The notes below the pieces were generated by a model. It searched no databases, was not told the DNA's origin, and was given only the letters and a program-made list of their open reading frames with translations. From Deltaproteobacteria bacterium (GTDB taxonomy: Bacteria; Myxococcota_A; UBA9160; UBA6930), in contig JAJDAQ010000051.1 in NCBI GenBank assembly GCA_029261815.1, positions 1 through 36,858 of the forward strand: a DNA stretch of 36,858 nucleotides. Direction: 5' to 3'. Positions 17,123-25,392 of the stretch are shown here, one piece after another. A program made the translations under genes and the position numbers. Position 1 is the first letter of the stretch. Each line of letters opens with the position of its first letter.

Positions 17123-17764
17123 CTACTTCGGCGAGGTCGCCGCGCGGAGCGTGACGAGGCCGTTGTTGTGGCCGGCAACGGCGCCGCGCACCAGCACCAG
17201 GTTCTGCTCGACGTCGATCTGGACGATCTCGAGGTTCCGAGACGTGTGCTTCTCGTTCCCCATCCGGCCGAACATGGGCTGGCCCTTAAAGACCTTGCCC
17301 GGATACGAGCCGGCGCCAATGGCGCCCGGGTTCCGGAAGCCCTCGTGGGTACCGTGGGTCTTCCGCTTGATCTTGAAGTTGTGGCGCTTGACCGTACCCA
17401 TCGTGCCGCGGCCCTTGGAGGTGCCGATCGCGTCGACCTTCTGGCCCGCCTCGAAAATGCTGGCCGTGACCTCGCTCCCGACCGCGTGGGCCTCGAGCTC
17501 TTCGGCGGTCACGCGGCATTCGCGCACGTAGCGCTTCGGGCCCACACCGGCCTTCTCGAAGTGGCCGTTTGCGGCCTTGGAGACCGTCTTGCGGCGGCGG
17601 TCGGTGTAGCCGAGCTGGAGCGCGGTATAACCGTCGTTCGCGTCGGTCTTCTGCTGAAGCACCGCGTTGGGGCCGGCTTCGAGCACGGTGACAGGGATGC
17701 ATTCTCCGCTCTCAGCGAAGATGCGGGTCATGCCGATCTTGCGGCACAGCAGTTCGATGGCCAC
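17123..17764 (-). CDS. rplC: 50S ribosomal protein L3 (uL3), outside an S10-type operon
   Basis: The 213-residue product matches bacterial L3 along its length: IELLCRKIGMTRIF at the start, GTSKGRGTMGTVKRHNF (114-130), THGTHEGFRNPGAIG (136-150), PGKVFKG (155-161) and a C-terminal NLVLVRGAVAGHNNG. L3 reaches the peptidyl-transferase centre and starts 50S assembly. The GTG at 17764 has GGAG eight bases upstream; MAIELLCRKIGMT then begins like other L3 proteins. In E. coli L3 the PrmB-methylated Gln150 stands in the GSIGQNQTPG loop; here that position is Ala (GAIGAGSYPG). The tip reads KGQPMFGRMG instead of KGKKMAGQMG. No rpsJ, rplD, rplW or rplB lies beside it, which is unusual, and it leads into rlmE instead. 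Confidence 0.93.
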   Translation of the reverse strand: MAIELLCRKIGMTRIFAESGECIPVTVLEAGPNAVLQQKTDANDGYTALQLGYTDRRRKTVSKAANGHFEKAGVGPKRYVRECRVTAEELEAHAVGSEVTASIFEAGQKVDAIGTSKGRGTMGTVKRHNFKIKRKTHGTHEGFRNPGAIGAGSYPGKVFKGQPMFGRMGNEKHTSRNLEIVQIDVEQNLVLVRGAVAGHNNGLVTLRAATSPK

Positions 17765-17818
17765 GATGGTCTCTCCAGGCGGACCGGGTGCGGGGGAGGC
17801 TCCGGCCGACTTCGAATC

Positions 17819-17839
17819 GCAGCGCCGGAAGGGCGCTGC
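17819..17839. promoter_or_regulatory. Perfect hairpin in the rplC leader / icd divergent gap
   Basis: GCAGCGCC, a five-base loop GGAAG, and GGCGCTGC give a perfect 8-bp stem. It lies 55 to 75 bases upstream of the rplC GTG, inside its probable 5' leader, and 84 bases upstream of the divergent isocitrate dehydrogenase. It is not followed by a T tract on either strand. A leader structure for ribosomal protein feedback, or a protein-binding site, are both possible. Confidence 0.4.
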
Positions 17840-17922
17840 AGGAAGAATGATCACTCGTGCCGGGTCGACCCAAGGGGGTCAGCGGCGCGAAAGGCCGCGA
17901 AACATAGAAGGAAACCGGAACC

Positions 17923-18927
17923 ATGTCTAGCCACAGCGTGACCCTGATCCCGGGGGACGGAATCGGCCCCGAAGTGACCGGCGCCGCCCTGTCCGTCATC
18001 GAGGCCGCCGGCGTCCAGATCGACTGGGAGCCCGTCGAAGCCGGTGCCGAGGTCGTCGCCAAGTACGGAACGCCGGTGCCCGACCACGTCCTGCACTCGA
18101 TCCGGGGCAACAACGTCGCGCTCAAGGGCCCGATCGGGACCCCCGTGGGCGGGGGCTTCCGCAGTGCCAATGTGACCATGCGACAGGCGCTCGAACTCTA
18201 CGCGTCGGTCCGGCCCGTGAAGAATGTGCCCGGCGTCGAAACCCGCTTCGACGGGGTCGACTTGATCGTCGTGCGGGAGAACACCGAAGGCTTGTACTCG
18301 GGCCTCGAGCACCGCGTTGCACCCGGAATCGTCGAGAGCCTCAAGATCGTGACCGAGGCAGCGTCGCTCCGGATCTCCGAATACGCCTTCTCGATGGCGC
18401 GGCGCGAAGGTCGCCACGAGGTCTGTGCCGTCCACAAGGCCAACATCATGAAGCTGTCCGACGGCCTCTTCCTCGAATGCGCGCGCAAGATCGCGAGCCG
18501 CTACCCGGACATCGAGTACCGCGAGATCATCATCGACAACTGCGCCATGCAGCTCGTGAAGGACCCGACGGCTTTCGACGTGCTGCTGCTCGAGAACCTG
18601 TACGGCGACATCCTGTCCGACCTGTGTGCCGGACTCGTCGGCGGGCTCGGGGTCGTGCCGGGCGCGAACATCGGTGCGGACTGCGCGCTATTCGAAGCCG
18701 TGCACGGGAGCGCGCCGGACATCGCCGGGAAACGCATCGCCAACCCGACCGCGATCATCCTGTCGGCGGTGATGATGCTGCGACACCTCGAAGAAGAAGC
18801 GGCGGCCGTGAAGATCGAGAACGCCATCTTTGCCACGCTCGCCGACCCGGCGAAGCGAACGGGCGACCTGGGTGGCCCTCTCGGCCTCGACGACTTCACC
18901 CAGGCCGTCGTCGACGCGCTCGCTTAG
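17923..18927 (+). CDS. NAD-dependent isocitrate dehydrogenase (IDH3/isopropylmalate dehydrogenase family)
   Basis: The 334-residue product has the beta-decarboxylating dehydrogenase signature: IPGDGIGPEV (9-18), the substrate site S81-x-N83-x3-R87 with R97, VRENTEGLYSGLEHR (117-131), HKANIMKLSDG (171-181), D206 in IIDNC, YGDILSD (227-233) and HGSAPDIAGK (261-270). The Asp-Ile after SAP is the NAD-type signature, where NADP enzymes carry Lys-Tyr. The GLYSGLEH motif favours isocitrate over isopropylmalate as substrate. It makes 2-oxoglutarate in the TCA cycle. The length matches the single-subunit bacterial IDH3-like enzymes. A purine-rich AAGGAAACC precedes the ATG. A phosphohydrolase gene starts eight bases after its stop. 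Confidence 0.92.
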   Translation: MSSHSVTLIPGDGIGPEVTGAALSVIEAAGVQIDWEPVEAGAEVVAKYGTPVPDHVLHSIRGNNVALKGPIGTPVGGGFRSANVTMRQALELYASVRPVKNVPGVETRFDGVDLIVVRENTEGLYSGLEHRVAPGIVESLKIVTEAASLRISEYAFSMARREGRHEVCAVHKANIMKLSDGLFLECARKIASRYPDIEYREIIIDNCAMQLVKDPTAFDVLLLENLYGDILSDLCAGLVGGLGVVPGANIGADCALFEAVHGSAPDIAGKRIANPTAIILSAVMMLRHLEEEAAAVKIENAIFATLADPAKRTGDLGGPLGLDDFTQAVVDALA

Positions 18928-18935
18928 GTTCGACG

Positions 18936-20573
18936 TTGACGGAGCTGCAACCCGCGCTGGTCCTCGGGCTCGACGGCGCCACCTTCGATGTCATCCAGCC
19001 GTTGGTCGCGGCGGGTCGTTTGCCCACGCTCGCGCGCCTGCTCGAGAACGGCGCTGCGGTGCCACTGCCGAGCACCGTCCCGCCAATGACGTTTCCCTCC
19101 TGGAGCGCCTTCCTGACGGGCCTGACGCCGGGGGAGCACGGTCTATTCGACTTCACGCAGAAGGTGCCGGGTGCGTACCGCGTGCGCTTCGCGAATGCGA
19201 CGGACCGCGCCGGCACAACGCTCTTCCGGCGGACCGCCAACGCCGGGGGTTCGATCCTGGCCCTCGGCATGCCAACGACGTTTCCGCCCGAGAAGCTGCG
19301 CGGACTCCAGGTCTGCGGCTTCGATGCACCCGTCTCGCGCGGCACCAACGACCGCAGTGTGAGTGACCCCGCTTGCTATGCGCGGGTCGCTGCGAAGGCC
19401 GGCCCGTGGATGGTGCCCGACCTCGACGAAGGCGCCTCGACCGATGCATGGCACGAACACGCGCTCGATGTCCTGCTCGCACGCATCGCGCGCAAGGAGG
19501 GCTTCGCGCTCGAAGCGCTCGCGCAGCTTCGGGCCGCGGACGATGACCCAGCGCTGATGTGTGTCGTCTTCAGTGAGAGTGACACCGTCTGCCATCACTT
19601 CTGGCGCGACCACGACCCGGCGTCGCCGCGACACGATGCGAGCGCGTCGGAACGTCGACGCGACGCCGTTGCCCTCGTCTACGAACGACTCGATGCAGCG
19701 TGCGGCCGGCTGATCGAAGCCTTCGGTCGCGACCGTCCGTGCATGGTCGTCTCGGACCATGGTGCCGGCGGTTCGGCCGCACGCGTCGTGCACCTCAATC
19801 GACGCCTGGAGGCCTGCGGCCTCCTCGCCCGCCGCGGATCCTCGGGGCTCGACACATGGGCGCGCCGGGCACGCGACCTGGCATTGCATTGGCTCCCGGC
19901 GAAGGCGGCAGAGGCCATCTTTCGCCGCGTCCGACCCGCGGCCGCACGACTCGAGAGCGCCGCACGTTTCGGGGGCATCGACTGGTCCGCGACCGCGGCA
20001 TTCTCCGAAGAGGTGAACACGCAGCCGGGCGTCTGGATCAACGTTTCGGGGCGCGAGGCCGAGGGTGCCATCCCACTGGATGACTACGAAGCGACCCGCG
20101 ACCGCGTCATTTCGTCGCTGACGGAGTGGCACCTTCCGAACGGGCAACCGGTCGTGGCGCGCGCCCGGCGCCGAGAGGATGTGTATCACGGGCCCCATGT
20201 GGACCGCGCGCCCGACATCGTCGTAGAACTCGGCGACGAAGACGGCTACCCGCTCACGTTGGTGACGACGCCGTGGAACGATTCGCCGGAAGCGCTGCGC
20301 ACACTGCGTCCCGACGAGTGGGCCGGTGGGCGCGGCCGCGGAATGAACGGCACACACCGTCCAGACGGCATCTGGATCGAATCGGGCATCGATGGCTCGC
20401 CTGTGTTGCCAACGTCGGTGCCGGAAACCCACGGCCGGGTCCTCTCGGCGTTGCATCTTGGGTCGACTGACGCGTTGGCGCAGGGTCCGTCCGTAGGACC
20501 CAGCGATGGCTACTCGGCGGAAGAAGAGGCCGAGATCCGCGCGCGCCTTCAGCGACTCGGATACCTCGAATGA
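18936..20573 (+). CDS. Alkaline phosphatase superfamily phosphohydrolase/phosphomutase (type I phosphodiesterase-like)
   Basis: The 545-residue protein opens with LVLGLDGATFDVI (metal Asp13) and MTFPSWSAFLTGLTPGEHG (51-69), in which Thr52 is the probable phospho-accepting nucleophile. It later shows FSESDTVCHHFW and VVSDHGAGG (metal ligands), and GTHRPDGIWI near the end. This pattern matches the AP-superfamily phosphohydrolase/phosphomutase group related to nucleotide pyrophosphatases. No signal peptide is present, so it probably acts in the cytoplasm or at its membrane. The start is TTG at 18936 with TTAGG, which includes the previous stop, seven bases upstream. Its gap to isocitrate dehydrogenase is eight bases, and a GT4 glycosyltransferase follows, which suggests a glycan or lipid phosphate substrate; this is inference. 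Confidence 0.85.
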   Translation: MTELQPALVLGLDGATFDVIQPLVAAGRLPTLARLLENGAAVPLPSTVPPMTFPSWSAFLTGLTPGEHGLFDFTQKVPGAYRVRFANATDRAGTTLFRRTANAGGSILALGMPTTFPPEKLRGLQVCGFDAPVSRGTNDRSVSDPACYARVAAKAGPWMVPDLDEGASTDAWHEHALDVLLARIARKEGFALEALAQLRAADDDPALMCVVFSESDTVCHHFWRDHDPASPRHDASASERRRDAVALVYERLDAACGRLIEAFGRDRPCMVVSDHGAGGSAARVVHLNRRLEACGLLARRGSSGLDTWARRARDLALHWLPAKAAEAIFRRVRPAAARLESAARFGGIDWSATAAFSEEVNTQPGVWINVSGREAEGAIPLDDYEATRDRVISSLTEWHLPNGQPVVARARRREDVYHGPHVDRAPDIVVELGDEDGYPLTLVTTPWNDSPEALRTLRPDEWAGGRGRGMNGTHRPDGIWIESGIDGSPVLPTSVPETHGRVLSALHLGSTDALAQGPSVGPSDGYSAEEEAEIRARLQRLGYLE

Positions 20574-20580
20574 GATGCGC

Positions 20581-20592
20581 CGGCCGCGGCCG
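20581..20592. repeat. Perfect 12-bp palindrome CGGCCGCGGCCG
   Basis: This perfect inverted repeat lies in the 54-base gap between the phosphohydrolase stop and the glycosyltransferase start. It may be a hairpin in the transcript or chance in GC-rich sequence. No terminator tail is present. Confidence 0.3.
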
Positions 20593-20627
20593 ATCCCTAC
20601 CGTAACGGCTTCGAGAGGGGGGCCATT

Positions 20628-21764
20628 GTGCGGCTCGCACTGCTAGCCGCGTTCCCGTTTCCGGCGCCACAGGGCTCCCAGTGGTTTGCCGCGGAACAAG
20701 CGCGCGCGCTGCAAGCCGCCGGCACCGACGTCACCCTCTTCTGCTACGGAACCAGCGACGGTCGCCCGCATGACGACCTCGAAGTCGTGCGCGTCCCGGC
20801 GGAGATCTCGCCGAAGCGGTTCCGAGCCGGATTCGACTCCGCCAAGTGGGGAGCCGATCGCGCGCTGGCACGAAACCTGGTCGACGCCCACCGCGCGGCA
20901 CCGTTCGACGCCGTGCTCGCGCACAATGCGGAAGCGGGGTTGGTCGCGATCGCGGTTCGGCGACAGCTTCGGATCCCCGTGCTCTACGTCGCGCATACCC
21001 TCTGGCGCGAGGAGCTCGGCAGCTACCTGCCGCGAGCGGTCGGCAGGCCGTCGCGTTGGGTCGGCTCGTTGCTGGACGCGTTCCTGGCCTTCCGTGCAGA
21101 TGCCATACTCACGCTTTCGGAGGTCGCCCGTTCGGAACTCGCGCGTTTTGCGCGTGGGCCAGTCGAGAGGATCGTCCCCGGCTTGCATCCAGGGCGTGTC
21201 CCCGACCGCGATGACGTGTCCGCCGTCTGTTTCCGCCATGGCCTGTCGCCCGATGGCTACGTCGTCTATGCCGGCAACCTCGACGCCTACCAGGACCTCC
21301 CGGACCTCGATGCGGCTGCACGGGATGGTGGCGGGATGCCCGTCGTCGCGGTGACCCACGACGCGAAGGGCGCCTCGTTGCCGAGCCTCGAACTCCTCCA
21401 GGTCGCGACCCCCGAAGAAGCGCGGCTGCTGATCTACGGTGCCCGGGCCGCCGTGGTCCCGCGGCGCCACACCGGCGGCTTCCCGATCAAGCTGCTCCAG
21501 TACATGGAAGCTGCCCGCCCGATCGTGGCGATGGCGCGTGTGGCCGATACGCTGGAGCACGAGGAATCCGGCTGGCTGCTGCCGGACGATGCGTCTCCGG
21601 ACACACTGGCCGCAGCGCTACGGCGGTGCAGTCAAGACGAAGCACTGCGCTCGCGGCTCGGAGCGGGCGCACGGAAAGTGCTGGAGAACGAACATAGCTG
21701 GCCGGAACTGGCGGAAGCCACCTTGCGGCTGACGACGCGGGTCATCGAAGCCCATCGACGTTAG
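20628..21764 (+). CDS. Family 4 (GT-B) glycosyltransferase
   Basis: The 378-residue protein has the GT-B two-domain pattern. The N-terminal FPFPAPQGSQWFAAEQARAL (9-28) resembles the glycine-rich acceptor-side loop of GT4 enzymes, with AHTLWREEL after strand 4. The C-terminal nucleotide-sugar side has VVYAGNLDAYQDL, an AAVVPRRHTGGFPIKLLQYM segment (the usual G-x-P-x-K-x-x-E region, with Gln in place of Glu) and GWLLPDD. It probably moves a sugar from a nucleotide donor to a lipid or glycan acceptor at the membrane. The GTG at 20628 is preceded by GAGGGGGG. It lies between the AP-superfamily phosphohydrolase and mfd. Donor and acceptor cannot be named. Confidence 0.85.
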   Translation: MRLALLAAFPFPAPQGSQWFAAEQARALQAAGTDVTLFCYGTSDGRPHDDLEVVRVPAEISPKRFRAGFDSAKWGADRALARNLVDAHRAAPFDAVLAHNAEAGLVAIAVRRQLRIPVLYVAHTLWREELGSYLPRAVGRPSRWVGSLLDAFLAFRADAILTLSEVARSELARFARGPVERIVPGLHPGRVPDRDDVSAVCFRHGLSPDGYVVYAGNLDAYQDLPDLDAAARDGGGMPVVAVTHDAKGASLPSLELLQVATPEEARLLIYGARAAVVPRRHTGGFPIKLLQYMEAARPIVAMARVADTLEHEESGWLLPDDASPDTLAAALRRCSQDEALRSRLGAGARKVLENEHSWPELAEATLRLTTRVIEAHRR

Positions 21765-21789
21765 GCCACCGGCCAGCAGCGAATAACGC

Positions 21790-21820
21790 AAGAGGAACCG
21801 GTCCCGCAGGGACCCCTCTT
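21790..21820 (+). terminator. Hairpin before mfd
   Basis: AAGAGG (21790-21795) pairs with CCTCTT (21815-21820), and inside it GGTCCC (21800-21805) pairs with GGGACC (21809-21814) around the triloop GCA; AACC is a one-sided bulge. It sits 25 bases after the glycosyltransferase stop and 50 bases before the mfd start. A second stem CCCGC/GCGGG follows at about 21834-21847. It may end the upstream transcript or form a leader for mfd. There is no long T run. Confidence 0.5.
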
Positions 21821-21870
21821 CATGCCTACCCCGCCTCCGCGGGCGTGGGTCTGTGTTGGTTGGAGGAAGT

Positions 21871-24800
21871 GTGAGCGCCGAAGCGTCGGCAGAACGGCTG
21901 GATGCCCTGGCCCAGCGGCTCGTCCTGCGGAAGGGCCCGGTTCGCCTTCTGGGCCTGCGGGGCGATTCCCAGGCCGTTTCGGTCGCCCGACTCCTCGCGG
22001 CCCAGCCGGACGTCCCCGCGCTGGTCGTTGCAGCGACGGCCAAGGACGCCGACCACTGGGTCGCGGCCCTCTGCGCCGTCCTCGGTGAACCCGAGACCGA
22101 AGCCGGAGGGCGCGTTCGCGCCTATCCGCATCCGGACACGCCTCCCTACGACCGCTTTTCTCCCCAGCCGTTCGTCACTGCCCAGCGCATGGAAGTGCTG
22201 CATCGGCTTGCGACCTGGGTGCCAGGGACATCAGCACCTGTCGTGGTGGCACCGTGGACCGCGCTGGCCTGGCGCGTCCCCACCCGTGACGCGGTTCGGG
22301 CCGCGTCGATGCGCATCGCGCGCGGAGACGAGATTGACCGCGATGGTCTGGTCGCCACGTTGGTCGCCGCCGGCTACACGCGGCAGCCCGTCGTCGAAGA
22401 GCGCGGCGAAGTCGCCGTCCGTGGCGGCATCGTCGATGTGTTCCCACCGCACCGACCGCGCCCCGTCCGCATCGAGTTGTTCGGCGACGATGTCGAGTCG
22501 CTGCGCGAGTTCGATCCGGCGAGCCAGCGCTCGCAGGCCAAGATCGATGCCCTGATCGCGCCGCCGCCGCGCGAACTCCTCGGCAACCGGGAACTCATCG
22601 TCGAACGGGCCGACGAGATTCGCGCCCTCGGGGTTCGGCTGGGACTCGCTGGTCGCGTCGTCGACCCCTTCGTCGACAGTCTGCTGCGAGGCAGCTTGCC
22701 TCCGGGAGCCGAAGCGATCGCCCCGCTGCTGCAGCCCGCAACCGAGGGACTGTTCGCGTTTCTGCCTGACAACGCGCCGATCTTCCTGGCCGAACCCGCC
22801 GGCGGTCACGACCGGGTCCAGCGACTCGCCGAAGAAGCCATCCAGAACCATGAGGCACTGCTCGAGACCCGGGAACGGCTGGTGCTGCCGCCGAGCGACC
22901 TGCTCCTCGCACCCGAAGAAATCGACGCGCAGCTCACCCAACGGCGCGCGATTTCTCTGGAGCGACTCGAAGTGCATGAAGTGCGCGGCGAATCCCACGT
23001 CCTGAAGGCCACCGGACAAGACGCTCTGGTCAAATCGCTTCGCGACGCGCGCGGCTCTGAACAACCGCTCACACCCCTGGTCCAGGCCCTGCAAGGTTGG
23101 CAGCGCGAAGGGTTGCGCGTGGTCGTCGCCGCGGGGGTCCTGTCCAGCGCCGACCGTGTCGGCACCCTGCTCGAGGCGGCCGGTGTGACTTCCACGCTGG
23201 CGCGGGAGGCCGCGCCGGTCGAGGCATGGTCTTCGCCGGGCAAGGTCGAGATCCGTCTCGCGCACCTGGCTGAAGGCTTCGCGCTCCGAGACGTGGGGCT
23301 CGTCGTCGTCACGGACGAGGAGATCTTCGGCCCGCGGGAAAAACGGCGCAAAGCCCAGGGGTGGCGCGAGAGCGCCGCGATCGAGGCATTGGGGCAGCTC
23401 CAGGCCGGTGATCTCCTGGTGCACGCCGAACACGGCATCGGGATCTACCGAGGCCTCGTGCTGCTCGAAGTCGGACGTTTCAGCGACGAGTTCCTGCGGC
23501 TCGAGTACGACGGCGGCGACCGGCTCTTCGTTCCCGTTCATCGGCTCAGTCTGGTCCAACGTTATGTCGGTGCCGACGGTGGATCGCCCAAGATCGACAG
23601 GCTGGGAGGAACGACCTGGGAGAAGACCAAGCGATCCGTCCGAAAGTCGATGCGCGTGATGGCGCGCCAGCTACTCGATGTCCACGCCACCCGAGAGCTC
23701 CTTCCAGGCACCTCGTTCCCGGGTCGCGGCCCAGCTTTGGATGCCTTCGAAGCTGCCTTCCCCTACGAGGAGACGCCGGACCAGGCCGCTGCGATCGAGG
23801 ATGTCCTGGTGGACATGACGCGGCCTCAGCCGATGGACCGACTCGTCTGTGGCGATGTCGGCTACGGGAAGACCGAAGTGGCTGCGCGTGCGGCGCACCA
23901 GGTTGTACAGGCCGGCAAGCAGGTGGCCATCCTGGTTCCGACGACCGTGCTCTGCCAGCAACACGCCGACACGTTCACCAAGCGCTTTGCCGACCTTCCG
24001 GTGAATGTCGCGTCGCTCTCGCGCTTCCAGACGCCGAAACAAACCCGCGAAGTGCTGGCCGGGCTCGCCGATGGCAGCGTCGACATCGTTGTCGGGACCC
24101 ACAAACTCCTGAGCAAGAGCTTCCGTGCGCGCGACCTCGGCCTCCTGGTCGTGGACGAGGAACATCGCTTCGGCGTCGCCCACAAGGAACGGATCAAGCA
24201 ACTCAAGCAGACGGTGGACGTCCTGACGCTGACGGCCACGCCGATTCCGCGAACGTTGCAGATGGCGTTCAGCGGCCTTCGGGACTTGTCCGTCATCGAG
24301 ACCCCGCCGCCGGATCGCCTCGCGATTCGCACCCAGGTCTGTCGCTTCGAAGAAACGCTGATCCGGGAGGCGATCCTGCGTGAGGTGCGCCGCGGCGGGC
24401 AGGCCTATTTCGTGCACAACCGCGTGAAGACCATCCACGCGATCGCCGAGTTGCTCGAACGCATCGTGCCCGAAGTCAAGGTCCTCGTCGCCCATGGCCA
24501 GATGCCCGAACGTGAACTCGAAGACAAGATGCTGGCCTTCATGCGGGGCGACTTCGAGGTGCTGTTGTGCACGACCATCATCGAGAGCGGCATCGACAAC
24601 CCCAGGGCGAATACGATGATCATCGACCGGGCCGACGCGCTGGGACTGGCGCAGCTGTACCAGCTCCGCGGCCGGGTCGGGCGCTCGAGCCACCGCGCCT
24701 ATGCCTACCTGCTGATCCCGGGCGAAGCCGCGCTGTCAGCTGACGCGACCCGCCGACTGGAAGCGCTTCAGGATCTCTCGGAACTGGGCAGTGGCTTCCG

Positions 24801-25392
24801 CCTCGCCAACATGGACCTCGAAATTCGCGGCGCGGGGAACCTGGTCGGGGGGGAGCAGAGCGGGCACCTCGGATCCGTCGGCTTCGAGACCTACATGGAA
24901 CTGCTGGAAGAGGCGATCGAAGAGCTTCGGGGCGGCGTGCGACCGATGGCCATCGACCCCGAGATCAAACTGCCGATTCCGGCACGGCTCCCGGAAAGCT
25001 ATGTCGCCGACGTGAGCCAGCGACTCGTCCTCTACAAGCGCCTTGCCGGCGCTCCAAATGCGGAGGAAGCGGAAGGACTGCGGGACGAACTCCTGGACCG
25101 CTTCGGCCCGCTGCCGCCGGAGGCCGTCAATCTCGTGGACGTGATCCGACTCAAGATCGAAGCGCGCGACCTCGGCGTGATCGGCGTCGAAGTCACTCGG
25201 GACGAGATCGTGTTGACGTCCGCGCCCACGAGCCGCGTAGACCCCGCCACGCTCGTCGCGCTGGTCACCGGCCCTGGGGGCGAGATCCGTGTGGACCCGG
25301 ATCAACGCATCTGCACGCGGCTCGACGGGGCGGAGCCGGCGCAGCTCTTCGCGCGCGCGCATTGGCTACTCGACCAGCTGCGGCCTCGTTAG
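21871..25392 (+). CDS. mfd: Transcription-repair coupling factor
   Basis: The 1173-residue protein is close to the usual 1150. The UvrB-homology N-terminal domains end near 350. The RNA polymerase-interacting CarD-like domain starts near 509 (GDLLVHAEHGIGIYRG). The SF2 translocase has Walker A GDVGYGKTE (about 660), DEEH (about 761), TATPIPRTLQ and QLRGRVGRS, and a TRCF domain lies at the C-terminus (SYVADVSQRLVLYKRLA). It removes stalled RNA polymerase and recruits UvrA to lesions. The GTG at 21871 has GGAGGA just upstream; the next in-frame start at 21853 would overlap this site. Its stop TAG shares three bases with the TAA stop of the convergent inositol-phosphate synthase. Confidence 0.97.
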   Translation: MSAEASAERLDALAQRLVLRKGPVRLLGLRGDSQAVSVARLLAAQPDVPALVVAATAKDADHWVAALCAVLGEPETEAGGRVRAYPHPDTPPYDRFSPQPFVTAQRMEVLHRLATWVPGTSAPVVVAPWTALAWRVPTRDAVRAASMRIARGDEIDRDGLVATLVAAGYTRQPVVEERGEVAVRGGIVDVFPPHRPRPVRIELFGDDVESLREFDPASQRSQAKIDALIAPPPRELLGNRELIVERADEIRALGVRLGLAGRVVDPFVDSLLRGSLPPGAEAIAPLLQPATEGLFAFLPDNAPIFLAEPAGGHDRVQRLAEEAIQNHEALLETRERLVLPPSDLLLAPEEIDAQLTQRRAISLERLEVHEVRGESHVLKATGQDALVKSLRDARGSEQPLTPLVQALQGWQREGLRVVVAAGVLSSADRVGTLLEAAGVTSTLAREAAPVEAWSSPGKVEIRLAHLAEGFALRDVGLVVVTDEEIFGPREKRRKAQGWRESAAIEALGQLQAGDLLVHAEHGIGIYRGLVLLEVGRFSDEFLRLEYDGGDRLFVPVHRLSLVQRYVGADGGSPKIDRLGGTTWEKTKRSVRKSMRVMARQLLDVHATRELLPGTSFPGRGPALDAFEAAFPYEETPDQAAAIEDVLVDMTRPQPMDRLVCGDVGYGKTEVAARAAHQVVQAGKQVAILVPTTVLCQQHADTFTKRFADLPVNVASLSRFQTPKQTREVLAGLADGSVDIVVGTHKLLSKSFRARDLGLLVVDEEHRFGVAHKERIKQLKQTVDVLTLTATPIPRTLQMAFSGLRDLSVIETPPPDRLAIRTQVCRFEETLIREAILREVRRGGQAYFVHNRVKTIHAIAELLERIVPEVKVLVAHGQMPERELEDKMLAFMRGDFEVLLCTTIIESGIDNPRANTMIIDRADALGLAQLYQLRGRVGRSSHRAYAYLLIPGEAALSADATRRLEALQDLSELGSGFRLANMDLEIRGAGNLVGGEQSGHLGSVGFETYMELLEEAIEELRGGVRPMAIDPEIKLPIPARLPESYVADVSQRLVLYKRLAGAPNAEEAEGLRDELLDRFGPLPPEAVNLVDVIRLKIEARDLGVIGVEVTRDEIVLTSAPTSRVDPATLVALVTGPGGEIRVDPDQRICTRLDGAEPAQLFARAHWLLDQLRPR

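Noticed and set aside
22231..24693. Long minus-strand open frames inside mfd
   Set aside because: mfd is intact on the plus strand. The antisense products have no recognisable fold.
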